This document shows, piece by piece, positions 15,606 through 16,486 of a stretch of DNA of 16,486 bases. The position numbers and the translations under genes are program-made. This stretch comes from JABMPU01 sp964457455 (GTDB taxonomy: Bacteria > Cloacimonadota > Cloacimonadia > Cloacimonadales > TCS61): contig CAYWJN010000063.1 in assembly GCA_964457455.1 (NCBI GenBank), positions 1 to 16,486 of the forward strand, written 5' to 3'. Within the stretch, counting starts at the first letter, position 1, and each line of letters begins with the position of its first letter. The notes beneath the pieces were generated by a model. That model saw nothing but the letters and a program-made list of their open reading frames with translations. It was not told where the DNA came from and did not search any database.

Positions 15606-16403
15606 TTATCTCAACGCTTCCTCAAGCGTTATGGAGATTTCGCTCTTTTCATCACGATATTTGATGATGATCGGACAATAAACAGAAAAATAAGGATTGG
15701 ATTTCAAAGGACGAGAACCTGAAACAACAACTGCTCTCTTTGGTATTTCAACAGCTTTTGTATCTCCTTTTGGTAAAAAGCATTTATTAACAGAATCGTA
15801 AACCGGAGTTCCAGCAGTAATTATTACTCCCGGAGCAATGATCGCTTTTGATTGTACAATAACACCTTCATAAATTCCGCAATTTCCTCCAATGAAAACA
15901 TCGTCTTCGATGATAACAGGATTTGCACCAATTGGTTCTAGAACGCCTCCGAGTTGCGAAGCAGCACTAAGGTGAACATTCTTTCCAACCTGAGCACAGC
16001 TTCCCACAAGAGCATGAGAATCGATCATTGTTCCGTCATCTACATAAGCTCCCACATTCACATACATAGGTGGCATCATAACTACGTTCTTACCAATGAA
16101 TACTCCATCACGAACCGAAGAACCACCTGGAACAATGCGAACATTTATTTTTGTGGAAAGGTCTTGAATCGGGAAAGTATCTTTGTCCAGAAATGAATCC
16201 ATTTTCACGATTTTTCCCATCCTGAAACCAATGAGGATTCCTTTTTTTACCCAGGTATTTACGAGCCACGTTCCTTCAATCTTTTCAGCAGCCCGGATTT
16301 TACCTTTGTTCAGCTCTTGTTTAAATTCTTCAAAGACGTTCCGTTCTTCAATTTTGAATTTATCTTTTTTCCATAATTTTAAGATTCCTTTTTCAAGATT
16401 CAT
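15606..16403 (-). CDS. dapD: Tetrahydrodipicolinate N-succinyltransferase
   Basis: DapD uses succinyl-CoA to succinylate tetrahydrodipicolinate, committing it to the succinylase route to meso-diaminopimelate and lysine. The protein has 265 residues (E. coli 274). The N-terminal helical part includes RAAEKIEGTWLVNTWVKKGI, typical of DapD. From residue about 85 a left-handed beta-helix of hexapeptide repeats follows (VGAYVDDGTMIDSHALVG, SCAQVGKNVHLS, GGVLEPI, IIEDDVFIGGNCGIYEGVIV), ending in VVVSGSRPL. The ribosome binding site AAGGAG lies five bases before the ATG. It is first in an operon with the aminotransferase. A hairpin repeat lies in its short visible upstream region. Confidence 0.95.
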   Translation of the reverse strand: MNLEKGILKLWKKDKFKIEERNVFEEFKQELNKGKIRAAEKIEGTWLVNTWVKKGILIGFRMGKIVKMDSFLDKDTFPIQDLSTKINVRIVPGGSSVRDGVFIGKNVVMMPPMYVNVGAYVDDGTMIDSHALVGSCAQVGKNVHLSAASQLGGVLEPIGANPVIIEDDVFIGGNCGIYEGVIVQSKAIIAPGVIITAGTPVYDSVNKCFLPKGDTKAVEIPKRAVVVSGSRPLKSNPYFSVYCPIIIKYRDEKSEISITLEEALR

Positions 16404-16434
16404 TGAGTCTCCTTTTTATATTTTGTCTATGTCT

Positions 16435-16459
16435 CATTCCTAAGTTGCACTTGGGAATG
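16435..16459. repeat. CATTCC...GGGAATG hairpin upstream of dapD
   Basis: CATTCCTAAG (16435-16444) and CTTGGGAATG (16450-16459) form a 10-bp stem with one T-G pair and a TTGCA loop. It belongs to the same CATTCCC/GGGAATG theme as the element at 3102-3170. It lies 32-56 bases upstream of the dapD start, inside the probable promoter or 5' leader. Its orientation does not obviously mask the ribosome binding site. Confidence 0.6.
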
Positions 16460-16486
16460 CAATTGTATAAAAGTTCCACTTTGATT

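Overview
The window is a chromosomal housekeeping segment from an AT-rich bacterium, with coding DNA of roughly 35-40% GC by eye. It contains a 100-base run of N at 2967-3066, so it comes from a draft or metagenome scaffold. SecA is long (1041 residues from the chosen start) and carries inserts that I associate with SecA of the Bacteroidota/FCB lineage. The intergenic regions are full of small palindromic repeats. Together these point to an FCB-group organism, possibly Candidatus Cloacimonadota. That placement is inference, and no rRNA or tRNA gene is present to test it.

Layout. (1) 179-2901, plus strand: tldD and tldE/pmbA overlap by one base and encode the two halves of a peptide-processing metalloprotease. 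(2) 2902-3190: a repeat-rich, gap-containing junction. (3) 3191-6529, minus strand: an HNH endonuclease-like gene, a flavin-nucleotide (PPOx) family gene broken by a single-base frameshift, and a full-length transketolase. The transketolase carries an in-frame 7-bp tandem repeat. (4) 6530-7044: a long divergent intergenic region holding a tandem array of hairpin-forming repeats next to secA. (5) 7045-14272, plus strand: secA, a Smg/DUF494-like gene, topA and a MacB/FtsX-type permease. The last three are tightly packed and probably cotranscribed. (6) 14273-14490: a convergent intergenic region full of inverted repeats. (7) 14491-16403, minus strand: dapD followed by a class I/II aminotransferase. 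This pair plausibly supplies two consecutive steps of the succinylase branch of lysine/diaminopimelate synthesis.

The protein-coding genes are mostly conventional: protein export, DNA topology, cell wall/lysine precursors, the pentose phosphate pathway and proteolysis. I see no defence island, secondary-metabolite cluster, CRISPR array, complete transposon or clearly new multi-gene system.

The less ordinary content is the intergenic architecture. Several families of short imperfect palindromes recur within 16 kb. One composite element appears in opposite orientations after secA and after the permease gene. Another family has interleaved stems that could form either a pseudoknot or two alternative hairpins. 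A heptamer repeat has entered the transketolase reading frame without breaking it.
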